Origin: Deinandra increscens subsp. villosa
Lineage: Eukaryota > Streptophyta > Magnoliopsida > Asterales > Asteraceae
Length of the DNA stretch: 64,000 nt
Assembly: GCA_039602395.1 (NCBI GenBank)
Contig: JBCNJP010000027.1
Coordinates: 112,322,354 to 112,386,353, forward strand
Direction: 5' to 3'
Shown here: positions 1 through 9,505 of the stretch, piece after piece
Position numbering within the stretch: the stretch's first letter is position 1
Layout: the number at the start of each line of letters is the position of its first letter
Position numbers and translations under genes: made by a program
Notes under the pieces: model-generated
Database searches by the model: none
What the model was told of the DNA's origin: nothing
Seen by the model: the letters and a program-made list of their open reading frames with translations, nothing else

Positions 1-846
1 AGATTTACTTCACGGTTCTGGAAAGGTTTTCAAAATGCATGGAATACTCGTCTGAGGTTTAGTACTGCTTTCCACCCCCAGACAGACGGACAATCTGAAA
101 GAACCATCCAAACGTTAGAAGATATGCTTAGAGCATGTGCTTTAGATTGGAGTGGTAATTGGGACGAATACTTGTGCTTGGTCGAGTTCGCATACAACAA
201 TAGTTGGCAAGCAAGCATCGGCATGGCTCCGTTCGAGTTATGATACGGTCGTAAATGTCGAGCACCAATTTGTTGGGAGGAAGCTGGAGAAAAGATAATT
301 GAAGGACCAGAAATAGTTCAGATGACAAATGAAAAAGTGACGATTACTCGAGAACGATTGAAGCAAGCTCAAAGTCGACAGAAAAGTTACGCTGATCAAC
401 ATCGACGAAGCTTAGAGTTTAAAAATGGAGACCACGTATTTCTTAAAGTATCACCTTCTCGCGGTGTTCGAAGATTTGGAATTAAAGGAAAGCTAAGTCC
501 TCGTTATATTGGTCCGTTTGAAATTCTTGAAAGTGTTGGTGAAGTTTCTTACCGTCTTGCTTTACCACCGCAACTTTCTCACGTCCATAATGTATTCCAC
601 GTGTGTTTGCTAAGGCATTACAACTATCACCCCATTCACTTTATTAATTACCCCTTAGACATGATTCAAGAAGATCTCACCTATGAAGAAGAAGCGGAGG
701 CTATTCTAGATCGGCAAGAGCGAGTGACTAGACGTAAAACAATACCCTTCGTTAAGGTTTTATGGAAAAATCATTCTGAACAAGAAGCAACATGGGAAAC
801 CGAGGAGTCAATCCGTTCTCAGTACCCTAATCTTTTTAGCAACTAA
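1..846 (+). pseudogene. G1 Ty3/gypsy integrase C-terminal half with chromodomain-like tail
   Basis: This is the 3' end of a gypsy pol polyprotein, entering from the left edge. Integrase would insert the element's cDNA into host chromatin. The open frame from base 1 shows the family signature HPQTDGQSERTIQTLEDML, then SIGMAPFEL and YGRKCRAP, then the GPFEILE and HVHNVFHV blocks of the integrase C-terminus. It ends with a chromodomain-like segment (VLWKNHSEQEATWETEE) typical of plant chromoviruses. A TGA at 241-243 interrupts the frame between FEL and YGRK, so the piece is a pseudogene. The longest ATG-started part is 322-846, but that ATG is internal to pol and not a real start. The chromoviral assignment rests on these motifs. 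Confidence 0.88.
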
Positions 847-1000
847 GATTTCTCTAGTTATAGTTTTGCTTTGATCCTCTGTTTAGTTTCGAACGTGATT
901 ATAAAAATATCAGTTTTCGCTATCCCTTTATTGTTGTTACACTCGATAATAATTTTTTTTCAAATTTCGAGGACGAAATTTATTTTAAGGGAGGTAGAAT
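847..1000 (+). other. G1 3' untranslated tail and polypurine tract
   Basis: After the pol stop the sequence carries the gypsy hallmark GGACGAAATT, then an A/G-rich stretch TTTTAAGGGAGGTAGAAT at about 984-1000, directly before TGTAATAC. That arrangement is the plus-strand primer (polypurine tract) just upstream of a 3' LTR. The boundary is read from motif order only. Confidence 0.7.
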
Positions 1001-3037
1001 TGTAATACTTGAGAATAAAATAACAATATAATAATAATAATCATAGATTAGTATAATAAAAAAAATGAAAAAACTTGTCCTCCTAAGTCGTAAAATACAA
1101 ATTAAAGTAAATATAGATGTATAATGAAGTTTCATAAACTAATGTAAACTAACTAAAAGGATTTGATTGATCACTCATATGATTTTCTTAGGAAAGGATG
1201 AAAAAGAAAAATAGAAGCAATAATAAATATAAACCTGATTTTGATGAATAATTATTATTCAAATAAAATCAACAAAAGTTTAAGAATGGGATAAGTATTG
1301 AGATCAAGTGCTGTCAATAAAATTTAGAAGAGAGAGACACGTTTGTTACTTGAGCTGCTGAGGTGTACGCTTGAGGAGAAAACTTGCCATCACATGCTTT
1401 ACTTCATCTCACCGCCTACCATTCTAATTCCTTCGTTATTAAGGACAAATTGCTATAAAAGTCGAGTGGGTTTTGGTTGTTCATCATCCGTTCTTAAAAG
1501 AAAATAATATAAAAACCTTTAACCCTCCATATTCCCTGCTTGGAATTGCATTTCGTTTATAATTCCGACGATTTTGGTATCTTCTCTGGCGAGTTCATAT
1601 TTCCCAGCCATCTTGCAAACAAAGAGACTGCTACTCAGTGAGGTTTCAATTTCTTCAGTTTTCAATTAACATCTTCAATTAAATATAGTTTAACCGGTTG
1701 AGGGTTGATACTGGCATCGTAAAGGTCGTGAGTTCTAGACCTGTTGCTATCTGTTTTATAAAGAAAAAAAAAGTTGCCAGCCGAATCCAAACACTAAACA
1801 ATTTCTAAATTATTTTAACTCCTTTTGATTCTCCACTAATCTTAATTATTATTATTATTATTTTCACTAGAACAATAATATAAATATATCAACGATAATA
1901 TTACTGTTGTTTTAAGTATTATTTATTTGACATAATCATAAATTAACAAATCAAGAAATATAATGTTTCATCAAACTATAGCTATATTAACGAAAATTAT
2001 GACATGAGATAATATATAATTTTAGTTATAAATCTAAAATCATACAACTTATATGTAGATCGTTTGAAATACTCGCGAACAAGTTGACATCACTTTGGAA
2101 CATCACTATTAAATTAAGGTGCGATTCCTTCCCTCCTATTTGTTTTAGTTGGGTTCCTATACCCATTTGTTGTCTCGTTTCTCTATAAATTGCTATCTCA
2201 GTATTTTCAACTCTTCTATCACCACTCTGGTGTTAAATCTAAATTTTGAAGCATTCACATATGATTGTATTTATTGGAAACCGTACTCATTATCGTATGT
2301 TCCTGATATACCTATTTTATACCGCTGCAAATCTGATTTTAAAACATATGGGGCCTAGCACACCTGATATATTCAGAAATATGATATGTTATTATACTCT
2401 AATACCCGAGCACGCCCCTACTTGTGGGGGTGACCACAAGCACGTCACTGCGGCATCGGTGACGTGGCACTTTCCGTGACGGTGAGCTGAGATCACGGCG
2501 TCTCGCCTGTTTTACTCTATGGAGTATCTGTTATATTTTTCGAGGCGTATGGACTGGTCCTAGGATATTATTATTTCTGGTGGTTGGATTGTATGAATGC
2601 CCATACACCAATTCACATCGGTTCTTGGGCTAGCTACCCGGTTCCGCCTGTTATATTATGTATATTATTATTCGGCTCGATGGGTATTTCCTTATGATAT
2701 GATACGTCCTTGATATCTGGATCTTTATTGATCGTTATTCTGTATTTAAATCTTCAGTATTCATTGTCATTCCCTATTATTATTCTGTGCTAGGTATGTT
2801 GCTCCTTCGCATTTCTTTTATGTGCAACAGGTTTCCAGGGCTAAAGGGGGATGTGTGAAGAGAGTAAAAGTTAACTTAGCTTGTAATATAGTTTTTAATT
2901 AGTAATGTACGATAGTGAACCTTTTTGTATAAGATCTCATATTTTGTAAACTCTTTCGGATATTATATAAAATGTATTTTTGTCTCTGACTCTGTAATAG
3001 TGACACGTCAACCTTAATACCGGGTTGGGGTGTTACA
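1001..3037 (+). mobile_element. G1 3' LTR (Ty3/gypsy, about 2.0 kb)
   Basis: The LTR starts TGTAATAC after the polypurine tract and ends GGGGTGTTACA, giving TG...CA termini. The right border is sharp because gypsy integrase coding of a different element (G2) resumes at 3041. A TATA-like CTATAAAA lies at 1453-1460. The 5' LTR is outside the window, so LTR divergence and TSD cannot be tested. The base run ATCAT directly after the LTR could be one TSD copy. No ORF in this interval looks real. Confidence 0.72.
1690..1765 (+). other. weak tRNA/SINE-like segment in G1 LTR
   Basis: A segment with an A-box-like AACCGGTTGAGG followed about 35 bases on by GTGAGTTCTAGACC, which resembles a pol III B box, and then an A-rich run. 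This is the order expected of a degenerate tRNA-derived SINE head. The match is weak. It is listed because stronger tRNA-like segments occur in two other LTR families here. Confidence 0.25.
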
Positions 3038-3040
3038 ATC

Positions 3041-3822
3041 ATCCTCAAACAGATGGTCAATCTGAAAGAACTATCTAGACACTTGAGGATATGCTTAGGT
3101 CATGTCTCCTCGATTTTGGTGGCAATTGGGATTCACACTTACCCTTGATCGAGTTCTCTTATATAATAGCTATCATACAAGTATCGGCATGGCACCTTTT
3201 GAGGAACTCTACGGTCGAAAGTGTCGCTCACCTATTTGTTGAAAAGAGATTGGTGAAGCCCAAATCACTAGTCCTGAGTTAATTCAAGAAATTACCAACA
3301 AAATCATTCAAATCTGTGATAATCTACTCGCTGCTAGGAGTCGTCAAAAGAGCTACGCTGATAAACGATGCAAACCCCTAGAATTCGAAGTCAGCGACTT
3401 AGTACTTCTTAAGGTATCCCCTTGGAAGGGAGTTGTACGATTTGGAAAGAAAGGAAAGTTACCACCACGTTACATTGGCCCATTCAAAGTCCTTAAAAGG
3501 ATTGGGAAAGTAGCTTACAAGCTAGAACTACCTTCGGTACTCAGCAATATTCATCCAACCTTCCACGTATCAAATCTGCGGAAATGCTTAGCTGATGAAA
3601 ACCTTCTTATTCGTCTAGATGAGGTACAGATCGATGAATCTACGCACTTTATAGAAAAACCTATAGAGATCATGGACCGTGAGGTTAAACAACTCAAGCG
3701 TAGTCGCATACATATTGTCACGATTCGTTGGGAATCCAAGCGTGGACCGAAATTCACTTGGGAATGCGAGGACCAAATGAAAACCAAGTACCCACACCTT
3801 TTTGCACCAGCCTCCTCTTAAT
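3041..3822 (+). pseudogene. G2 Ty3/gypsy integrase C-terminal fragment
   Basis: The fragment resumes exactly at HPQTDGQSERTI, the same integrase landmark seen in G1, so G1 (or its LTR) inserted at this codon. It continues through SIGMAPFEELYGRK-like text, GPFKVLKRIGKVAY, HPTFHVSNLRKCLAD and a C-terminal FTWECEDQMKTKYPHLF block. Breaks visible: a TAG straight after SERTI, a frameshift around 3165-3180 and a TGA in the CRSPIC region. It stops at 3820-3822 and is followed by GGGACGAAATTCC and a polypurine tract. It is a dead relative of G1 with a different C-terminal domain. Confidence 0.85.
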
Positions 3823-3858
3823 CAATTCCGGGACGAAATTCCCTAAAGTAGGGGAGAC

Positions 3859-4079
3859 TGTGACATCCGTCTATTTTCCATATTTGTAACCCGACCCGTT
3901 TAATTTATCCATGAAGTTTCAATATTTATTCAAGAAAAATCATTAAGAAATTCTATGATTATCCTTGTTTCAATCTATATATAATATATATATGATATGC
4001 ATGTCGAGGTCATACCCGAGTCAACCCAACACGAAACCAACGGTGATATTATTTGGTAACTCTAAAACTATACATTAAT
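3859..4079 (+). mobile_element. G2 3' LTR, truncated
   Basis: TGTGACATCC follows a polypurine tract (AAAGTAGGGGAGAC) and marks the start of the G2 LTR. The sequence is AT-rich and has no ORF. The LTR appears cut at about 4080, where another TG-initiated LTR-like sequence begins. The right limit is approximate. Confidence 0.55.
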
Positions 4080-4290
4080 GTTGGAACAATATAAGAGTTA
4101 AGTTTTATCACAATCTTTTATAAATTGGAGACTCATATCAACATCATTCTCGCGAAACGTTGATCCAAACGAAGTTCAAGCGGACGAGCGTGGTCCGGGC
4201 GAAACCGAGGTCAGCCGGATGTTGTTCCAGCTGAAGTCCAAGCGGAAAGGTTCAGGCGGACTTCATTCCAGTTGAGGTTGAAACATTAAT
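4080..4290 (+). mobile_element. LTR fragment carrying Sire-B type words
   Basis: Begins TGTTGGAAC and contains repeated words of the form GTTCAAGCGGA, GTCCAAGCGGAA and TTCAGGCGGAC (4176-4270). The same words characterise the Sire-B and Sire-F LTRs. It ends at the sharp border of the Sire-A LTR. Most likely it is the U3 start of a Sirevirus LTR truncated by Sire-A insertion. No coding potential. Confidence 0.4.
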
Positions 4291-4650
4291 TGTTAAAACA
4301 CGTAAACGGATAGTTTCCAGATCATAGAATGATAGAGACGGAGAATCTAGTCATTAATTGTGTCGAACGGTTACAAACCAAAGAAGTATACATTAATGAA
4401 GCACTGGGAAAGGTTGGATAGACTCTCCTCTCAACAGAAAAAAAAGACCAGAAATCTAAATTGCAAGACTAAGCTTCACCTATTTATAGATGACCTGTCC
4501 AGCGTACCATACTGTCCAACATACCATTTGGTACAAAGCAACGTACCAATTGGTACGTCACATGGTATGTTGGCAGCCTAGCTACAATTTACAATCTATA
4601 TAATTTCATAATTCGCAAAGTAATGACTACACTGGAAACATGCTCTAAGA
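4291..4650 (-). mobile_element. Sire-A 3' LTR (copia/Sirevirus, 360 bp)
   Basis: Read on the minus strand it starts TCTTAGAGCATG (expected TG mutated to TC) and ends TTTTAACA. A minus-strand TATA box appears as CTATTTATAGA at 4480-4490. Overall architecture matches the Sire-D LTR (51093-51460) and the Sire-E LTR (56765-57084): initial TTAGAGCAT or TTACAGCAT, a dyad-word cluster, then TATA. It lies at the 3' end of the Sire-A env-like ORF, consistent with being the 3' LTR. Confidence 0.7.
4500..4575 (-). promoter_or_regulatory. dyad-word cluster upstream of Sire-A TATA box
   Basis: Five or six copies of GTACCA/TGGTAC-type words in both orientations, including a perfect 14-bp palindrome GTACCAATTGGTAC at 4543-4556. 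On the minus strand the cluster sits directly upstream of the TATA box at 4480-4490, the place where LTR enhancers usually lie. Confidence 0.6.
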
Positions 4651-6065
4651 AATTCTCTCTTGGACATTACTATCGAATGTAGGTCTTTATCTTCCAGCAA
4701 TCGTCATCAGTCAGCTAACTTGACCTTCAGCAAACTCCCCTTGGACTGAATTTCAGGCATGCAGGAAACAGTTCAAATCTTGTACAATCTCCACAACCAA
4801 AAAGTTCCCCCTAGTTTCAAGCACAACTATCCAACTGGAACCGGCATATATCATAATGGTTCACTTCATCTGTCGTTACCCGGAAACTTGTAAAGACATC
4901 CACGAACATCACTGCATGTTGACAACAATTCATAATCTTCACAAACTTGTAATACATTTTGATCTTTATGAAAACCAACACGATCAGCATCTTCAATCAT
5001 AGAAATTCCCCCTCAGCATGAAATACATCCCAATATATAACTTCGGTAAACGCATATCTCGTTGTAGACTGGAACCTCACCAAGTCTTCACAACTCAAGA
5101 AAGTATTAGGCATATGACAAAGAGTTCCAAACCATAACTGAAAACTTTGACATATCGGTTCGCACAAACATTAGAACACACTACCAATTTACGAAGATCA
5201 CAAATTACAATCATCCATAAATTGATTTCTTTGAATATTCACATTTTCTATTCTTCATCTGATAAAACTTTGAAATTTTTAAGGGTCCCAATTTCCCCCT
5301 AAATATGTGACACATTCAATTCTCGATTCCAACCCTGCAAGCAATATGTTCTCAGGTAGCTTGCAATGAAATCACATTATATCTTCATTTTGTGTAGAAT
5401 GATAATCTCCGACAAACGTTCCAAAGTAATCACACCGCAGTTTCGGAATCTCTGTCCATCATCAGAAACATGTTTTTGAATATATGCCCATCATAAAAAA
5501 CCATGACTAGCCACAAACATATCTCGAAAATTTGACGACTAATTCATGATAAGCACCGGAATCTGGTAACTCTTTACTTTAAATTCATAGCTACCGAATC
5601 AAGGGTAAACCCGATAACTGATTTGTTCTTTGAAATTTCCATAGACTTTCGGATCATCTGGATATTCTTCAGCAGTCATATCTTTAACTTCTACATGCTC
5701 CTTTTCATATACAAACTCATCATCTGAATCTTCTTCTCTGTGAGGCTCAGCGAAAGGAACCTTATCAACATATTCAATATTTAGAGCATATATCGCAACA
5801 AGTTGCTCGTTTGAATATTGATGTAGAAATTCTCCTTCTTAAATAGCACCTCTTGTAATCGGAGTCACATCGTAAACATCTTTACCAGACGACTCCCCGT
5901 GGGATGCAACAGCAGATGTTCCAACAGCAGCAGATGTTCCAGCTACACCAGAAACACCAGAACCATCTCCACTAACACCTCCCTCTGGGTCATCAGTGTC
6001 ATTCAAATATCTTGATACATCTTCATCTTCTCTGCAAGCCTCTTCAGGATTTGTCTCATCTCCCC
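4651..6065 (-). other. Sire-A 3' non-coding region with repeated PPT-like G tracts
   Basis: Non-coding stretch between the env-like stop codon and the 3' LTR. On the minus strand it carries several short AGGGGGA-type tracts, seen on the plus strand as CCCCT runs near 4735, 4806, 5008, 5291 and 6062. Multiple upstream polypurine tracts are a reported Sirevirus hallmark. No ORF is credible. The tract beside the LTR (4651-4660) is degenerate. Confidence 0.6.
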
Positions 6066-6525
6066 CTAAGCAGGTAAAGCTTTTAACAAACGATTTAACT
6101 GCTCACCTAGAGAAAGAGAGATTTGTTGAAGTCGAGCAATCTCACGATCCTTTGACTGATCACGATATATCAACTCTTTCACAGTATTCTTCAATCCTTG
6201 AATTTCATTAGCTTGTTGACGATTTGTGGACTCTAATTCATCAAGTCAAGTTTGATGCAAAGAAAGCTTTAAGTCAGTAGATGATATTGTTGATGTTGTA
6301 GGAGAAGCAGCAGTTGATGCAGAAGCAGAACTGGATGAATTTGTGACAATCAACTTTCTAACAGGTGGAATACTAGAACTTTGAACATTTGCAGTTTTTG
6401 TGGTTGGCTGACTTGGAATGGAAGACATTGTAGCAACTTTTTGCTTCTTGATAGGCGGACTGCTACCAGCCTTTCTAGCATCAGCAAGGAACGAGCCACC
6501 TGTTTCACCATCATTTTTGGCCTAG
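6066..6525 (-). pseudogene. Sire-A env-like third ORF, C-terminal part
   Basis: Minus-strand coding that continues the ORF at 17610-18918 across the L1 insertion. It has a Ser/Thr/Pro-rich stretch (ATMSSIPSQPTTKTAN...), then a heptad-like, charged segment (LKNTVKELIYRDQSKDREIA) likely to form a coiled coil, and ends with a TAG overlapping an AGGGGGAGAT tract at about 6062-6068. An in-frame TGA lies near 6243. A frame change at the A-run near 6515 separates it from the upstream part. Sirevirus third ORFs are called env-like by position only. No membrane segment is evident here. Confidence 0.6.
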
Positions 6526-6530
6526 ACATA
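6526..6530. repeat. target-site duplication of L1, left copy (ACATA)
   Basis: ACATA immediately left of the L1 LTR, matched by ACATA at 17605-17609 immediately right of the second LTR. Removing L1 plus one copy rejoins the env-like reading region, proving a single insertion. Confidence 0.92.
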
Positions 6531-6899
6531 TGTCACACCCCCAAAAATCCCACGCGCGATAACGCGCCGCAGGGAGCGTGACAAACCAGGATCGTCGTAC
6601 ATTAGTTACACCAAAGGACCAATAATTAATAAAAACGTTTCATATTTCATTAAAATATAAAACTAGAGTTTTACAAATGCGGAAGCGTAAATAAAACAAA
6701 ATTACTTATGTTAAGTCTTTGTCACCCAAGGTGACGTGGCTTGTTCAAAGACATTAAAAGTGTTTCAAGACTCATGCATGCGTACTCGTGATACTCGAAC
6801 ATCCGCAACCTGAGAAATAACATGCTAAAAAGTGTCAACACAAAGGTTGGTGAGTTCACAGGTTTATCAGTTCAAAAACAGTTCAAGTTAATGTAAATC

Positions 6900-6990
6900 G
6901 ACTGTTCAACAACAGTCCCGGTTTAGTGTAAATCAACTGTTCCTCGACAGTTCAAGTTTAAGTTCAAGGTTGACTGTTCATCAACAGCTC
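6900..6990. repeat. three short hairpins at about 36-bp spacing in L1 LTR
   Basis: GACTGTT...AACAGTC at 6900-6917, AACTGT...ACAGTT at 6935-6952, and CTGTT...AACAG at 6974-6987, separated by AGTTCAAG-type filler. The arms stay complementary although the outer base pair differs (G-C in one, A-T in the next). The right LTR has the same arrangement near 15008-15098. Confidence 0.5.
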
Positions 6991-8040
6991 AAGTTCATGT
7001 TCAAGTTCAGTTTAAAATCCAGATAATATATCAATAGCTAGCTAGGCTATTTTCAAGAAATCAGTGCACGTTTGACTAGATAAACTAGCTATCCAGTTAC
7101 TGAAGCTCGACAAGTTCAATTGTGCCTCGTTAAGACTAAGAAGTATATAACACCCGTTCGATATCCAATCGAGTCAGCGCGAATGACCCGGGTGGGGCTT
7201 GTCAGGCCCAGTAGATCTACCAAATAAGTTCCCGCTGATGTCACATTGACAGTAACTCTAAAAGTGAGGACTTTATCATAAGTGTGCCACTATCATTCAG
7301 GTGATATAATTATCTAACAGTTCAAGTGTTTGCATGTTAATCTCCCCCAACAGGATTAAAACAGGTAAAAAGGGGCCGTGAAACTCACCTTAGGTTGCAC
7401 AGCAAAAGTTTCCAGATAAACAGTTAAATCACGTAGCAAGAACGAGTCTTGTGAAGCAACCAATCACCTAACGAGCATAAATGTATAAGTGTGTGTTCTA
7501 TAAACTATTAGTCTAACGTAAACGACAAAAACGAAGGATCGTGGAATTCAAAACAAGTCGAGGATGGCACGTGTGCCAAATCTGAGCGATTATCGAAATA
7601 ACACAAGGAAACACAATATTTATCAATATTGTATATTTTCTAAGTTCAAGGATTCCAAATGTATATATGTATATATACATATATATATAATATTTAAACC
7701 AACCGAGAAATGACGTTAATAACGAGTTTACAAAACGAGATACATGTTTATAGAACTCACATAAAATATCTAATCGTTTTCAACAAACCAACGATACACG
7801 TTAATATATCAAAGTACTCAAATAAATATGTGTTTTATCCTTTTTACGTAGAACCATGATTTATTTATTTTAAAACATACATACGGATGTATTAAAACTA
7901 TATTTTTGGTTCAAAACGTGAAAGTTTATGGGTTTTATAGTACGCGATACATTTTATGGGTTTAAATCTTCCCGAGAAATGATTTTAAACTAATTTTGGT
8001 TTACCATATGTTTCAAATTCGCAATATATAAAAAAATTAT

Positions 8041-8118
8041 AGAAGCGTGGTCGCCAAGACTCGAACTCCCGACCACGAGCTTAATAGTCCCACGCCCTAA
8101 CCACTGGGTCGGGCTTCT
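8041..8118 (-). other. tRNA-like segment 1 in L1 LTR
   Basis: On the minus strand: an A-box-like CCCAGTGGTTAGGGC, a B-box-like GGAGTTCGAGTC, terminal complementary ends AGAAGC/GCTTCT, and an internal 8-bp inverted repeat CGTGGTCG/CGACCACG. It resembles a tRNA-derived SINE head but does not fold as a canonical tRNA (extra bases after the T arm), so I do not call a tRNA gene. Copy in the other LTR: 16154-16231. Confidence 0.5.
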
Positions 8119-8206
8119 GTTTTGGTTAACCAGTTCGAACAAAATCAATTGTGTAGAGCCAGAGACTAGAACTCGATTCATAGAGGAAAATAAGAGGGAA
8201 AAAAAA

Positions 8207-8278
8207 CGCAGGGGCTGAGTTTCGAACACGAGACCACTCGGTCTAAAACCTGCGCAACAACCACTGCGCCAACCCTTC
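8207..8278 (-). other. tRNA-like segment 2 in L1 LTR, with T-run terminator
   Basis: On the minus strand: GGCGCAGTGGTTG (A box), then GTGTTCGAAACTC (B box), followed by a run of eight T (plus-strand A run 8199-8206), which would act as a pol III terminator. This is the layout of a tRNA-derived SINE head. Copy in the other LTR at 16321-16392, beside a nine-A run. Confidence 0.55.
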
Positions 8279-9491
8279 AACCGAAATCATATCCGATCCG
8301 AAAATATATATACTATACCCATCTGGCTTCATCTTCTTCATTCTAACCCTAATCTCGCCGGAGTTAAACTCCGGCCACCGGAAAAATCACGAACACATGT
8401 AAAGATAATCAAAAACATGCGATTAACACAAAGGGGTTATTACCTCAAGTTGGAGATGTTAGATGTTGCGATTACGATGCCGAAAACGAACCCGAAAGCT
8501 TGAACGTGAACTCCGAGCACTGTCACGAAACTCGAATCCGATTGCACCTAGTTGCTCCTCAGCGACTCACGATCACAATGGTGATCGAAAGGAGGTCGAA
8601 TGGTGGTGATTCGATGGGTTCTTGGTGGGTTGCCGGAAAATGAAAAAGAGAACGAGAGGGGAAAAGGGGAGAGACGAGAGGGAGAGTGAGGGGCCGTGAG
8701 TGTGTGCTAACAATGCAAATGATGGCTCAAATCAAAACCGACGAGTGATGATGGAGCCTGGATTGAAACCGACGAGAGGCAGATCGGCTCATAACCGGTC
8801 GTCGCCTTCAATGCGTGAAACGTGAAACGTAATTTCTCAAAAAAACTATAGATCATTGGCAAAATTAATCCCTCACAATGTTGTAATGATGGCACAAGGT
8901 TTGTAACAATTACAAGGTTCATCCCCCAATGTTTAGGTTGCTTAAAAATGAGTTTGAGAATTACCAAGGTTAGCCCTTCGAGTTTTATAAAAGCTAACGG
9001 CTCTAACGGAGTTAACGGGAAATGTTTTTAACAACGAATATACGAGATACGTCAAAATATATAAATCGTATAACATTTATAAAATATATAACCCTCGTCT
9101 TACCCACATAAAATCATAGGATATAATTCCATCATTATTTATTTAAGTTGTAACCTATATCTATAAAGTCTCATAAAGCTATGACTAAAGTTTATAAATA
9201 TATACTTTATGTTTACATAAAATCATAAATATAATCTATTATTTAATCATTAAAACTCACATAGAATGATAAAATACATGTGAAATATATACAACTATAT
9301 CACATAAAATCATAAAATGAAATCTAGAGTATTAAACGTTTGAACTTACGTGTATGCTCGTATCATAATGATTACAGAAAATCCTAATTTGCTAAAGTCA
9401 ACACAGCCAATACATAAATGTTCACACAACATTTAATACTGTTTACGTTCAGTTAATGTCAGAAAATGACCTGAAAAGGCGGATTGTCACA

Positions 9492-9505
9492 GTATCCCCT
9501 TGTTG
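9492..9505 (-). other. L1 polypurine tract
   Basis: Minus-strand CAACAAGGGGATAC abutting the LTR. A second, near-identical motif (GGGACGAAATTCTTTC then CAACAAGGGGATGATG) lies at about 9593-9626, so the 3' terminus seems duplicated. Confidence 0.75.

Larger units (their letters stand above)
6531..9491 (-). repeat. L1 3' LTR (left copy)
   Basis: 2,961 bp, adjacent on its right to AGTATCCCCTTGTTG, which on the minus strand is the CAACAAGGGGATACT polypurine tract. The ORFs in it recur in the right LTR and are not genes. Contents: three short hairpins at 6900-6990, a TA-rich tract near 7670-7700, two tRNA-like segments (8041-8118 and 8207-8278), a 19-nt dyad at about 8362-8380 and a G/A-rich stretch near 8640-8690. 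Confidence 0.9.

Noticed and set aside
6880..7010. CRISPR-like spaced repeats
   Set aside because: Only three imperfect short hairpins, inside a plant LTR; no array and no prokaryotic context.
8041..8118. possible functional tRNA gene
   Set aside because: Acceptor ends pair but there are extra bases after the T arm and weak anticodon pairing; it is inside an LTR in two copies.
7990..8280. 96-codon minus ORF, repeated at 16103-16378
   Set aside because: It is within both L1 LTRs, overlaps the tRNA-like segments, and its C-terminal half differs between copies by frame. Not a gene.
8707..8967. 86-codon minus ORF, repeated at 16820-17080
   Set aside because: Present only because the LTR is duplicated; no family motif, no start context.
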